From Macrocystis pyrifera (Eukaryota > Sar > Phaeophyceae > Laminariales > Laminariaceae): a stretch of 64,000 bases of DNA. The DNA lies in the NCBI GenBank assembly GCA_031763025.1, contig JASSKH010000006.1, positions 186,001 to 250,000 of the forward strand. Direction: 5' to 3'. Position 1 is the stretch's first letter; each line of letters starts with the position of its first letter. Of the stretch, positions 23,103 to 34,631 are shown one piece after another. A model generated the notes under the pieces. The model searched no databases, had not been told where the DNA came from, and was given only the letters and a program-made list of their open reading frames with translations. The translations under genes were made by a program, and so were the position numbers.

Positions 23103-24748
23103 GTGATGAGTGGGGGTGGGCACCTTAAAAAAAAAACCTGGTTTGAACTGGTTTTGGGAAATCTAAAAACCTCGTTTTTGTGCCGGTTTAAACCGGTTAA
23201 CCGGATAAAACCGGAAACCATAAAAGGTAAACCGGTTTAAAAACCGGCAGTACCGGGCAAATTGTTTGTTGATTTTCGACAGAATAAAAATATTACCAGT
23301 TCACTGATAATCGACAGCACCAGTTGCAGGACTGGTATTAGCAGAGCATGTAGCATACTACGTACCTGGTACCCTGGTAAGTGTTGACATCAACCAAACC
23401 TCGGCTGACATTTTTCTTCGCGTAATGTTTATAAGATTAAGGAAACGTATGTAAAGGGTTCGTAGACTCGTAAACTAGGTGTAATATATGATGTGCATAT
23501 ATGCATATACAAGGGGGCATATATGTGTGAATATGTGTTGTGTGCTGTGTGTGAAGGTGACCTAATTGACACTTTGCTTTCTTGAGGAGACGACGTACAA
23601 CGACCCCCATATCATAAGAGTGCTCCTATGTCCTATGCTATGAATAATGGTATATACGATGCGAAGACTAGCGACGACACAGACAGATAGTCGCTGTCGT
23701 GTGAATTTCGTTCTGTGAACTGCTGTAGTAACTCTAAATTGCTGGTTAGCTGGCTATCTTGCTCCACCCCTTGGCAGTGGGTGCCAGCGAAAACGCGTGA
23801 CAAAAGCTGGTTGCCAGATTGGTTTCGGATAAAATCGTGCTCATTCATCGTGAAATCGTGACACTTCCGTTTTGTGCTTTTGCAATGTATTTGCACGCTG
23901 GCAGTAAGGCTATGCTGTTTTACCTGGATGTCAGGATAGTTATATGTAGGTGATCCTGGTTCAGGTGGCGTAGCTTCTTGGGGTGTTGGGTGTGGGCGCT
24001 GCCAGCTTGGGGGCTGCCATGGTTAACTTGCCCCCCCATTTGTTCCGGTGGCGTTTACAGGTGATATAATGTCTGGGTCGGTGCCCTGTAGTGAACACTG
24101 TAGGGGTGGGTGTTTCACTTTGTTACTAAACGCGAACAATTGACTGCTGTTCGGTGTTCAATAGCCTTCGGGGGGGGGGGGGGGGGCACCGATGCAAAGC
24201 CAAGCGAGAAATAAACGACCAATTACTCACCATCGGTTGTTTCTTTTGGTTCCACGCAGTTCATCATCGCGAGACCCCGAAAATTTCATGTTCTCTTTTT
24301 TGTCTCCTATGATACATGACCACGATCCATGTCAACTTGTTGTGTAAACCTTGCCAGTAAGGGCATCACTATCATATACCAGGAACACATTATACGTTTA
24401 TACGTATCAAGTATACAATTGAGCTCGTCGAGCCTGCTGCACGTCCTCCATGCCTCAATTTATTTTAGAGATTGCTACATTACCAGAGCAGCGTAATAGC
24501 CTTATAGTTGAAGCTCTACGCGAATACATGATATACTACCAGGCGGTAGGTGTACGGTGCTGCTCTGCCACTGTTTGTATCTCAGTACATATCTAGGCAA
24601 GGTCTTATTTTCTTTGCATGAAATCACGAAAAACCGATTAAAACCGGGTTAATAACACGGTTTTACCCGGTTTTCGTTTACAGAATAACGCCTCGTTATC
24701 CGTTTTTTTAATTCATTTTCCCCTAAGGTGCCCACCTCTAGTGATGAG
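23103..24748. mobile_element. Non-autonomous hAT-like element with 8-bp target duplication
   Basis: Element 23111-24740 is flanked by GTGATGAG at 23103-23110 and 24741-24748. Inverted ends are TGGGGGTGGGCACCTTA and TAGAGGTGGGCACCTTA. Both subterminal regions are packed with AACCGG/CCGGTT motifs, the style of transposase-binding repeats in hAT elements. The 1.6-kb interior has no transposase frame. A G17 run sits at about 24170-24186. The 8-bp duplication and terminal GTGGGCA both fit the hAT superfamily. Confidence 0.88.
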
Positions 24749-25334
24749 GTGAAGTGAGGCGAAGGTGCAACGTGGTGAGGTGATATATGAGGAAGTGAAG
24801 GTGCTCAGGTGCTCAGGGAGACCGATGGAGGAGCGCTTGCGACCATCGCCCCGAAGAACAACCGCACAGCCAGTAAGGTGAGGCTACTGACATGCAGCCA
24901 ACTTTGCGTTCGGCAGTCCACTGCATGAAATAACCAGCATCTTTAATCTGCAATGATGCATCTCAAAAAGCTTTCAGCCTTTACCGATGCCAGTGGAAAC
25001 CCGCGAGGGGATGCGGTGGTAGCGGACAGCTGCAATGCGGCTCAACAGCAGCACAGGAGCTGGGGGTACACTCGACCTTATAGACTGCGCCTCTGCTTGA
25101 ACTATCGTGTACCGTGTACCGTCATGGCGGTGTGTGCGTGGAGCAGCGTCTCTTCTTGCAGTAACGCAGAGCTTAACGTGACCAAGCTGGAATATTGACT
25201 ACTGTACGACTATGTCCGTGAAAGTATGGACCACTGTGTAATTCATACTAAATAATTGACGTTCCTTAAATGCCTGGTTATTTACTACTGTACGACTGTG
25301 TCCGTCAAAGTAAGGACCGCTGTGTACCCCATAG
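24749..25334. other. Unassigned flank with an 85-bp tandem duplication
   Basis: TACTGTACGACT-TGTCCGT with AAAGTA-GGACC-CTGTGTA appears at about 25199 and 25283. No gene is seen. Confidence 0.55.
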
Positions 25335-28300
25335 CTTCGGCCTGCTTCGTCCTTAGGGTGGGCCGAGGACGTCCGCCATGACCTGCAACGGTCTAGCGAC
25401 AGTCACACGAGCATCGAGCCTCGGGCTGGACGGAGGGTAAGCCTCGCACGGTCCGGCTGGTGGCCTGTTCACTCTAAGGACCGCGTGGGTTCTCAACTCC
25501 GACGCCAAGGAGTTCATCCCTTAGGCGGGACGGGTACATCACCACAGCAGAGAGCGTTACGTGGGCAGCTGAGGAAGTGGAGAGGCTGGCCACAGCGTGG
25601 GTATGCATGCACGATAGGAAGGATGGGAGTGTTGGCATTGGCTGGGACGGCTGCACCCAGACAATAGAAACCAAGGCACGTACCGGTCTACGAAACGGAG
25701 AACCATATTCGTCACAGAGAAGAAAAACAAGCAAAATAAGCAAAAAAGCAGGCGTGGACGAGCTTCACGTCGGCCGGCAAAGGAAACAGCACGTGAGGCT
25801 CGTAAGAGACAGAATGAGGCACTTGTGGCGGTAGCGACCTACAACGTGCGTTTCCTGGCTGTAAAGGGGAATAACGGGTACGGACTTGACGAGCGTGTAT
25901 TGGCAAAGGGACGGCAACTCGGTTGTGACTTCGTTGGCCTGTAGGGAGCTCGGAGATCCGGCAGCACGACGCTCCGTGCGGCAGGGTATCGCGTTTTCTG
26001 CTCAGGTCAAGAAAAAACAGATGCCAGGCAAGGGTTGTACGGAGTAAGTCTAACTGTCAAGGAGTCGTTGTGCAGTAAGTCTGTGTACACTCACCAGTTC
26101 ATTGACGAACGGCTTACATCTATGCGCTTCGAGCTGGCTAGCAAATGCGCGGCAGTTAACTTCTAAGTTGCGTATGCTCCAACCGGTAGTACCAAGGACG
26201 CCGAACTGAAATGTATTTTCTGGTAGAAGCTGAAGTGCTCGGTGGAAACGATCCCGACGAAAGAGTGCCTGTTTGTACTGATGGATGCCATTGCACGACC
26301 TGGACAGAGGATGAAAGGATGCGGTGATGATGGAAGTAGATTGCTTGGAACATATGGACGTGATGTTCGTAACGATAGAGGTAAATGACCCATTTCGTTC
26401 GCCACCAATTGCAAGTTTGCTCTCACCAACACGTTGTTCAGCACGCGCAAGGGTGGGATATCGCATACGCACAACGGGACCAGTCCGAATGACTGTAAGC
26501 GCATCGATGACAGCCTAACCAGTCAAGCCCATCGACCTGAAGTACAAGATGTTCAAGTCGTCCCACACCCTTCTGCCCAGCTAAGGCTGACTCAGACCAG
26601 AACATCTTGCATATCAAAGGCCGACTTAGTGGTCACTATACGCCCAACAGACAAACACGGAAACCCCGAAAACACCGAGAATTCCACAGGCAACCTAATG
26701 GCCGATAAATAGTGTCGTGAACGAGAGGCAGCGAGGGTCGTTTCCACTCTCAACCAGCTTATCCAGCCCCGTAATACGTCTGGCATGCTTGAGTATTTTA
26801 CTGCGGCTATTATTGATGCTGTAGAAAAAGAGGTGGCACCCGTCCACGTCGCCACCGCAGACATAAATGGCGTGAGTCTGCCGACACCTTGGCCGCATTC
26901 ATGCTGACACGGACAGCGAGGGAAGATGCGCGACAATTCTTGCGTGCCCACCCCCGGGATAGAACCGCGTGGAAGATTTTGAGATCTACGTGTCGAACCT
27001 GCAGAAGGTGATTGCCGAAGGACTGAATGCGTACTTGGAAGAGTACCTCGCCGAAACCGAACGGCTGCTAGCGGATAACGACCAGAGGGGATTCTACAAG
27101 CACCTTAAGAGTACGGTGGGATCGGATGGGACTAAAGCGAGGATCGAGCAGTTCCTCAGGGACGAGGATGGCATGCTGTTGCAGGATAAGGTTTGACTTC
27201 GTCAATGATGGTCGGGGCTTTACCACAAACTCTTGAACCCGAAATCGCTGAAACTCGATCTCACAATCATCGACCTTTTGCCAGTGTGATCGCTTAAGCT
27301 ATCGCTCGGAGATGAATCATCCATGGACGATACGACGGGAGTACTTGAGGGGAAATCAACTTGGAAAGGTGTTAGGCAAGATGGTCTCCCGGCCGAACTC
27401 CTAAACCTCGATCACCCCGCATTCGCCCATTGCTTTCACAACAGCTTTGTCAAAATATGGGTAACACGAGAAGTCCCCCAGCAATGGAAAGATGCGATCA
27501 TCAAAGTCCTTACAAAAAGAAGGACCACACTGATTGCAAAAACTACAGAAATATTTCGTTTGTTGCCCACGCAGGCAAAGGTTTGTTAAAAATCGTCGCG
27601 TCCCGCCTCAGCAACTACTGCAAGATCGCGGGATTACTCCCGGAAGAACAGTGCGGCTTGGCTTCCGCCCCGCACGATCAACGATTGATATGTTGTTCGT
27701 CTTGCGGCGGGTGCAAGAGCTCGGACGGCAGAGGAAAATCCTTCTGTACGTGTGCTTTATAGATCTGCAGGAAGCTTACGACGCAGTCGACTGTGAGCTG
27801 CTATGGGAGGTACTCACACGCTTTGGAGTACTGATCAAGATACTGACAATTATCCGCAATTTCCACGAACCCATGTGGACTCGCGTGCGTACGGATGACG
27901 GCGATCACTCGGAATGGTTTTTGATGTCAGGCAGGGGCTGCGTCAAGGCTGCGAGCTATCACCGTTACTATTCAACGTGTTCTTCTGCTGCGCTACATGT
28001 CGTACTAGTAAGAGTACGCTTCAGCCAAGACAAAGCCATCGTAAGGGATTTGGTTCAACTCGGTGATGCTGGAGTAGTCAGAACTCAGGAGCAGGAGCCG
28101 TTGGTGTGCGTGCGAAGGGCTGTGTAGGGCATGTTGTACGCCGATGACGCAGGAATTGTCTCGACGTCGGCTGAGGGGCTCGCGAAAAAGATGACAGCCT
28201 TCGAACCAGCAGGCCTCACGGTATCGGAAAAGAAGACAGAGACAATGCTTCTACGAACACCAGACCAGGCATCCCTCGCACCACCGCTCGTCATCGAAGC

Positions 28301-30010
28301 AGCAGGCCAGAGATATAAGCAGGTGGCCCAGTTCTTATATCTGGGCGTTGTGTTTCACGAAATTGCTGATCTCTCGCTCGAAATCGGCGGACGGATCCGT
28401 CTCATGCGGGCATGCCTCAAACGGTTCGGCCCGAAGTTGTACGATAGGATGACCGCCCCATTTATCCTGAAAGTCCCATTGCTGAAGGCCGAGGTGATTG
28501 AGACCCTGCTGTACGGGTGTGACGTGGACCCTCAGAACGGAACACTTTGCCAAGCTTCGGATGGCTCACCAACCAGTATTTTGGCCAGTCATTCCAGCGC
28601 CGACTTCGTACTGACCACGCCAGCCTGTCGTACACGAGGGCCTTCAACATGACACGTTGCGGGAGCATCGAAACGACCATCCGCAAACAGCGGCTCTTCT
28701 TTGCGGGGGCCGTAAGCAAGGAGCGATTACCCAGTCGGGTAACGTTGGGAAACAATGGCTGGTGGGGAGAACCCGAGACCTGGCGGACAGTTTAAGACTT
28801 GGCATAGATGCACAGTCGAAGACCTTAGGGAGTTCCGAGCCACCGAAGGGTCAGCGGAATAGGCCCCCTTAGTGTTTGGAGCTGAGACCGCACTGTGGTC
28901 CACTGCCCCAAAAACGGATGGGAAGTGGTATCGGGGGATCCTCGAAGGCGCCGAACGGTTCATGGCGAGGTAGAACGAGCATGAAGCACAGCTGAGTAGG
29001 CAGCGCCGCGCATCCGCCGTGGGTGGTGTCCAAGGAAATGGGGGGAGGAGGGGCAACAAGAGGACTAGCAGAAAACCCGACCAGGGAATGCGAAGAGGGG
29101 GGGCAACAGGAGTAGAAGGGAAACTGCATTGGACGAAAGTAGGAAGGAGATGGCAGATAAGTAGAACATGCCTACACTGCTCGTACCATCAACTGGTGCA
29201 GCTGGTTCGAACGTGGTCTTCCTTTGTCTTCCTGTTGGTTTTGTTTCTCTGTTTCTTTTTTTTTTCTTCTTTTGCGCTGACCCTATGTGATTTTTTATTT
29301 TATTTTCCTTCTCTTCCTTTCTCCGATTGATAAGCCTTATTGAAGGAGTCGTGTGGCGTGGGTGGATGACGAGCTAGCTTTGCTTGTTTCGTATTGTCTG
29401 ACGCCGAGGGGCCGGGCATAGTTGACTAACGCTGGACGATGGTGGCAGACAGGATAGCAAGGTACCAGGTGGGCCAGCAGGGAGACCCTGGCTGTTCTAC
29501 TCGTACCATAAACTGCTGCCGCTACCTGGAGGATGCTTTGTGCTTTGTTTGGTTTGCCTGTTATTTTCCCTTGTTTCTTAGTCTTACTCTGTTGACGACT
29601 AGTGGTGTTTTCTTCTTTTTCCTTTTTTTTTCTCCAGCTCGTTCTTTCCAAGTGTCTGCCAGATCCCCTGCGGGGGGGCACGATGGTTTGTTGTTATATA
29701 TATACCAGGTATATATTTGTTTCTTTTCTCTTGTTTCTTTTTCTCTTTCGAATTGTCTTCGTTTTTGTTTTTGTATTTTCTCTTTGTTTCGTTTCGTTTC
29801 TCTAGGTTATGGAATGTGTATGTCGTATACCTGTTGTACGCAGTATGATGGCATGGCATTGCATTGCACACGTGTCAACGTAGTGTATCTCTGTGGCGTA
29901 GCTTTGTGACCACAGAATTTGTATCTCTCTAGGATCGGAACGGACACAGGTTGTGCTTGATGTCGACGTGTAGAAAGAACGGTTTAATGTGAAAAAAACA
30001 ACCAACAACA
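25335..30010 (+). mobile_element. RTE-like LINE, full-length but decayed copy (copy A)
   Basis: The 5' end starts CTTCGGCCTG like the copy at 55408. The endonuclease region (about 25560-26600) and reverse transcriptase region (about 26960-28800) are recognisable only in pieces: [13 protein letters not shown] near 27755 and [15 protein letters not shown] near 28134 hold motifs A and C. In-frame stops and several frameshifts break both domains, and motif B (QGLRQGC in other copies) is garbled. The 3' UTR is complete and ends GTTTAATGTGAAAAAAACAA with a short AAC tail. A further 3'-end scrap lies at 30019-30105. This is the oldest of the long copies here. Confidence 0.85.
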
Positions 30011-30112
30011 GTAGTCTCTTAAGATTGAAGATTCCGCACAGACACTGGTTGTGCTGGATGTCGAGGTGTACAAAGTTCCAGAAGAACACACGCACCAGAA
30101 TACCAGGTATCA

Positions 30113-31960
30113 AATATTACCAAGGTTTATCACGGTGATTTCGGCGGGACGGTAACGGCGGGACGGGACGGGACGGAACGGTAAAACCGCCGTCAAAATG
30201 GTCCCGCCGTCCCGTCCCGCCAACAAAATCCCTGACCGTCGTCACTTACCGTCCCGTCCCGCCTATAAAACCTCTCCCGTTACAAATTACCGACCCGTCC
30301 CGCCGTGACACCGACATATTACCGTCCCGTCCCGCCGTGACACCGAAAAATTACCGTCCCGTCCCGCCGATAAAATCTCTCCCGTAGGAAATTATCGTTC
30401 CGTCCCGTCTTGGCACCGCTTCCGGCATCTCGTCCCCTACAAGAAACATTCGTGGTCGTCTGTTCCCATCCTTTTCCACCACGAATTACGAAATTAATCA
30501 AGAAATTTCGAGTTGTAACAAGCTTCAATAGTAATTCCTATATAAATACAATTGTTATCATAAATTCTGCCCAACTCCCATCTATAAATGAAATACGTAT
30601 AGAATAGTAGTAGGCGTATTACCCAGCTTGCAAAATTGGGTATCAACTATTCAATTATTAATCAGTCGAACTCACAGATGACGTATTTTCATCATCTTGC
30701 TTATCTAATACCTGGTCAGAAGTGGTATGAAATTGCTGGGCGCCACATTTACTTCTGCTAGAAAAAGCTGTGCTGATAGTGTTGATCAGCAACTGGTTGA
30801 TGATTTGTTTTTATTTAATTTCAAATGAAGGTAAAGTACAAAATGGACCACCTACGAAAAAGAATGAAAATTACTATTAATACCTGGTACCAAGTAGTAA
30901 GTGTATACCTACCTGGTGTTTTTTCTTTTCACTTTTTTAAAGATTCTTCATACTTGATATTTCCGCTCGCAACTCAAAGAAGAGTATCATAACACAACAC
31001 CTGCCACAGGCTCGCCACCACACACAAACAGCAGACCACTCAATTCACGATCACACCAGTACGGGTGTGGCCCAAAAAGATTTCAGGAGACATGCCATCA
31101 AGCGGGACGCAAAACATGCGCTGTCAAGGATGTAGGGCCGAGTGTTACCCATTGAAACCTAGTAGTTTGGTGGTAGTCAAAGTATGTCAACGTCAATGCA
31201 AAGTTGCCGTCTGTCAAGGGGTGAAAATGCTGTCTCCTAACATTTTTGGTGTGACCGGCACAGACGCCATGGATGCCTATCTCACCGGCGGGGTAGATCG
31301 ACCAGCAGCGGCACTAGAATCACCACCGCCGCCACCACCACCTCCACCTCCACAACCACCACAGTAACACAGCGCTAGCACAACCATATGTCAGAACAGC
31401 CACCATGAGCTGGAAACGCAACAACAGTGCTTGGGGCAGTGGTGGAAGAAATCAGAAGACGTCGTCCGTGTGGTGGCAGCACTTCGCGGGGCTTGGGCTG
31501 CGCGGGTCGAGAAGAAACGTCTGCGTCGGGACGGCTCCCTTCGCGGAACCAGCAATGTGGGGGAAATTTTTCACGTATAACCGCGCCGACCGTGCGGCGG
31601 GAAAGAAAAAATATATATTTACCGTCCCGCCCCGCCGAAGAAAAAGAATATTACCGTCCCGTCCTGCCGTGGGAAAACAATATTTACCGTCCCGTCCCGC
31701 CGAGGAAAACAATATTTACCGTCCCGTCCCGCCGAGGAAAAAAATATTGACCGTCCAGTCCCGCCGAGGGGAAAAATATTTACCGTCCCGTCGCGTCGAG
31801 AAATTTGGCACCCGCTGTCCCGTCCCGCCAACTTTTTATGGCCTCAATTTACCGTCCCGTCCCGTCCCGTTTTCATTCTTTTTTCCCGTCAAACGAGTCA
31901 AATCTGTCGCGTCCCGTCCCGTCACGATTCTCAGTCACTGTGATAAGCCTTGAATATTAC
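30113..31960. mobile_element. Non-autonomous hAT-like element with 8-bp target duplication
   Basis: Element 30121-31952 is flanked by AATATTAC at 30113-30120 and 31953-31960. Ends are CAAGGTTTATCACGGTGA and, inverted, CAAGGCTTATCACAGTGA. Subterminal blocks (30140-30420, 31610-31930) are dense arrays of ACCGTCCCGTCCCGCC and its complement. The middle is AT-rich and holds one short conserved frame. There is no transposase catalytic domain. Confidence 0.88.
31065..31367 (+). CDS. Short cysteine-rich ORF inside the hAT-like element
   Basis: About 100 codons: Cys-rich start (NMRCQGCRAECY, then CQRQCKVAVCQG), a middle GVTGTDAMDAYLTGGVDRPA, and a proline run at the end. A second copy at 50225-50585 keeps the same frame and most residues, so the frame may have been maintained in a parental element. 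The leading VWPKK and CxxC could be the remains of a BED-type zinc finger at a transposase N-terminus, but the usual His-x-H partner is not visible. Function unknown. Confidence 0.4.
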   Translation: MWPKKISGDMPSSGTQNMRCQGCRAECYPLKPSSLVVVKVCQRQCKVAVCQGVKMLSPNIFGVTGTDAMDAYLTGGVDRPAAALESPPPPPPPPPPQPPQ

Positions 31961-32820
31961 ATATCAGGTACCAGGTATGTTTTTCAGAATAGGCAACAGT
32001 GCGTCGAGCTTCTTTTGATAGTATTAAGAAGTAGGCTGTAAAAGTGTCTCGTGCATCTTATTAATATTAAAAATACCTACAACACGAAGCACATATTTTC
32101 TAACATGTCGAATATCCTTCACGAACCACGACGAATTACTATGCTTCCCCCAGTGCGACCACGAGTAGCACCGATAGCCAGCACGCAGACCCACCCAGTA
32201 TGAGCCGAACCCCGCCTGCCTAAGGGCCGTTTGTGCCGGTCCCGGTTGGTCTCTCTCGTCACACTCACCAACTCCAACTGCGACTTTACGAGAAAAGGCA
32301 GCCAAAATGAGAACAGCGCTCGAACGCATTTCGTCACAATTTTCAGTATACATGCCGAGCGGTATCACATATCCTCAGTTTGGTCTGCCATATGCTTCTG
32401 TACATTACGCTGCCGAGGTAAGCAATGAGATAGTTGCTGCTGTGCATGAGCTACAATACTCCTCTATTCTCAGTTCTCAGTCTATGGCCGAAGATTCGAT
32501 CAACCTTCAAGCTTCCTAATCAATCTCCTGTAGAGGACTACATGGAATATCGTCAAAAACAGACACAAATATTCGATTGCTATTCGGGCTCTTGTTCACC
32601 AATGTATTTCTTGCTGCTCGTCGTTCGTGCCGATGTAGTCGCGGAAACGTCACCGGAAGGAAGTCGCCGAAGAGAGGTCGCAGAGAAATCACTGTGGTGA
32701 AGTCGCAAGGCGAGGGTCCCCTGAAGCCGTCGTTGCGTGGGCCGAGCAGAATTCGTTCGTTGATATTTGGCAACGAGATGCTACTGCCGCATACCTAGTG
32801 TGACCAGGTGGGGAGGACAT
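31961..32820. other. Unassigned sequence, no gene recognised
   Basis: Short frames only. TACCAGGTA occurs at 31969-31977, just outside the hAT duplication. Confidence 0.5.
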
Positions 32821-33270
32821 GTTGTTGTTGTTGTTTTCTTCACATTAAACCGTTCTTTCTACGCGTCGACATCCAGCACAACCAGTGTCCGTGCCGATTC
32901 TTCAAACCTAGAGAGATACAAGTTCTGTGGTCACAAAGCTACGCCATAGAGATACTACGTTGCCACGTATGTAATGCAATGCCATGTCATCATACTGCGT
33001 ACGACAGGCACGACATACACATTCCATGACCTAGAGAAACAAAAACGAAACAAAGAGAAAAAACAAAAACAGAGCAATTCGAAAGAGAAAAGAAACAAAA
33101 AAAGAAACTAGATATACCTGGTATATGTATATACTTCAGTATAGCAGCAAACCATCGTACCCCCACGTAGGGGACGTGGCAGACACTTGAAAAGAACGAG
33201 CTGGAAAAAAAAAGAAAAAGAAGAAAACACCACTAGTCGTCAACAGAGTAAGACTAAGAACCAAGGGAAC
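32821..33270 (-). mobile_element. LINE 3' end fragment
   Basis: In minus reading this starts inside the 3' UTR at GTTCCCTTGGTTCTTAGTC and ends in the (AAC)n tail, seen as GTTGTTGTTG at 32821. It is 5'-truncated and non-coding. Confidence 0.88.
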
Positions 33271-33275
33271 ATGTG

Positions 33276-33316
<41 letters not shown>

Positions 33317-33500
33317 TCTTCACATAACCCTAAACCGTGTTTTCTTCACATTAAACCGTGTTTTCTACATGAAACCGTGTTTTCTTCACATTAAACCGTT
33401 CTTTCTACCCACATCCAGCACAACCAGTGTCCGTGCCGATTCTTCAATCCTAGAGAGATACAAGTTATGTGGTCACATAGCTACGCTGCAGAGATACTAC
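33271..33500 (-). mobile_element. LINE 3' end fragment with expanded (GTT)n and duplicated end
   Basis: It begins with (GTT)n at 33274-33313, then three short repeats of the TTCACATTAAACCGT end segment, and breaks off at GAGATACTAC. In uninterrupted copies that position continues GTTGCCACG; here it meets the GTTGTTG tail of the next unit. Confidence 0.85.
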
Positions 33501-33633
33501 GTTGTTGTTGTTGTTTTCTTCACATTAACCCGTTCTTTCTACCCGTCGACATCCAGCACAACCAGTGTCCGTGCCGAATCTTCAACCCTAGGGAGATACA
33601 AGTTCTGTGGTCACAAAGCTACGCAACAGAGAT
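33501..33633 (-). mobile_element. LINE 3' end fragment, about 130 bp
   Basis: (GTT)n tail at 33501, the same 3'-end sequence, and a break at CAGAGAT next to the tail of the following copy. It is the third unit of a head-to-tail stack. Confidence 0.85.
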
Positions 33634-34631
33634 GTTGTTGTTGTTGTTGTTGTTTTCTTCACATTAAACGTTCTTTCTACGCGTCGACATCCAGCACAAC
33701 CAGTGTCCGTGCCGATTCTTCAAACCTAGAGAGATACAAGTTCTGTGGTCACAAAGCTACGCCACAGAGATACTACGTTGCCACGTATGTAATGCAATGC
33801 CATGTCATCATACTGCGTACGACAGGCACGACATACACATTCCATGACTTAGAAAAACAAAAACGAAACAAAGAGAAAAAACAAAAACAAAAACAAAGAC
33901 AATTCGAAAGAGAAAAGAAGCAAAAAAAAAAAAAAAAAAAAAAAAAAAGAAACTAAAATATACCTGGTATATGTATATACTTCAGTATAGCAACAAACCA
34001 TCGTACTCCCACGTAGGGGACGTGGCAGACACTTGAAAAGAACGAGCTGGAAAAAGAAAAAGAAAAAGAAGAAAACACCACTAGTCGTCAACAGAGTAAG
34101 ACTAAGAACCAAGGTAAAATAACAGTCAAACCAAACAAAGCACAAGGCATGCTCCAGGTAGCGGCAGCAGTTTATGGTACGAGTAGCACAGCCAGGGTAT
34201 CCCTGCTGGCCCGCCTGGTACCTTGCTACCCTGTCTGCCACCATCGTCCAGCGTTCGTCAACTATGCCCGGCCCCTCGGCGTCAGACAGTACGAAACAAG
34301 CAGAGCAGGCTCGTCATCCACCCACGCCACACGACTCCTTCAATAAGGCTTATCAATCGGAGAAAGGAAGAAATGAAAATCACATAGGGTCACCGCAAAG
34401 AAGACAATAAAATGAAATAAAAATAAACAAAAACAACAGGAAGACAAAGGAAGACCACGTTCGAACCAGCTGCACCAGTTGGTGGTACGAGTAGTATAGG
34501 CATATTCTACTTCTTAGTCTGCCCGGTACCTGGCTACCCTATCTGCCATCTCCTTCCTACTTTCGTCCACTGCAGTTTCCCTGCTACTCCTCTTCCTCCC
34601 CCTCTCCGCATTCCCTTGGTCGGGTTTTCTG

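Noticed and set aside
33273-33956. 227-codon frame with Cys and Lys runs
   Set aside because: Translation of (TGT)n, repeated LINE ends and an A-rich run.
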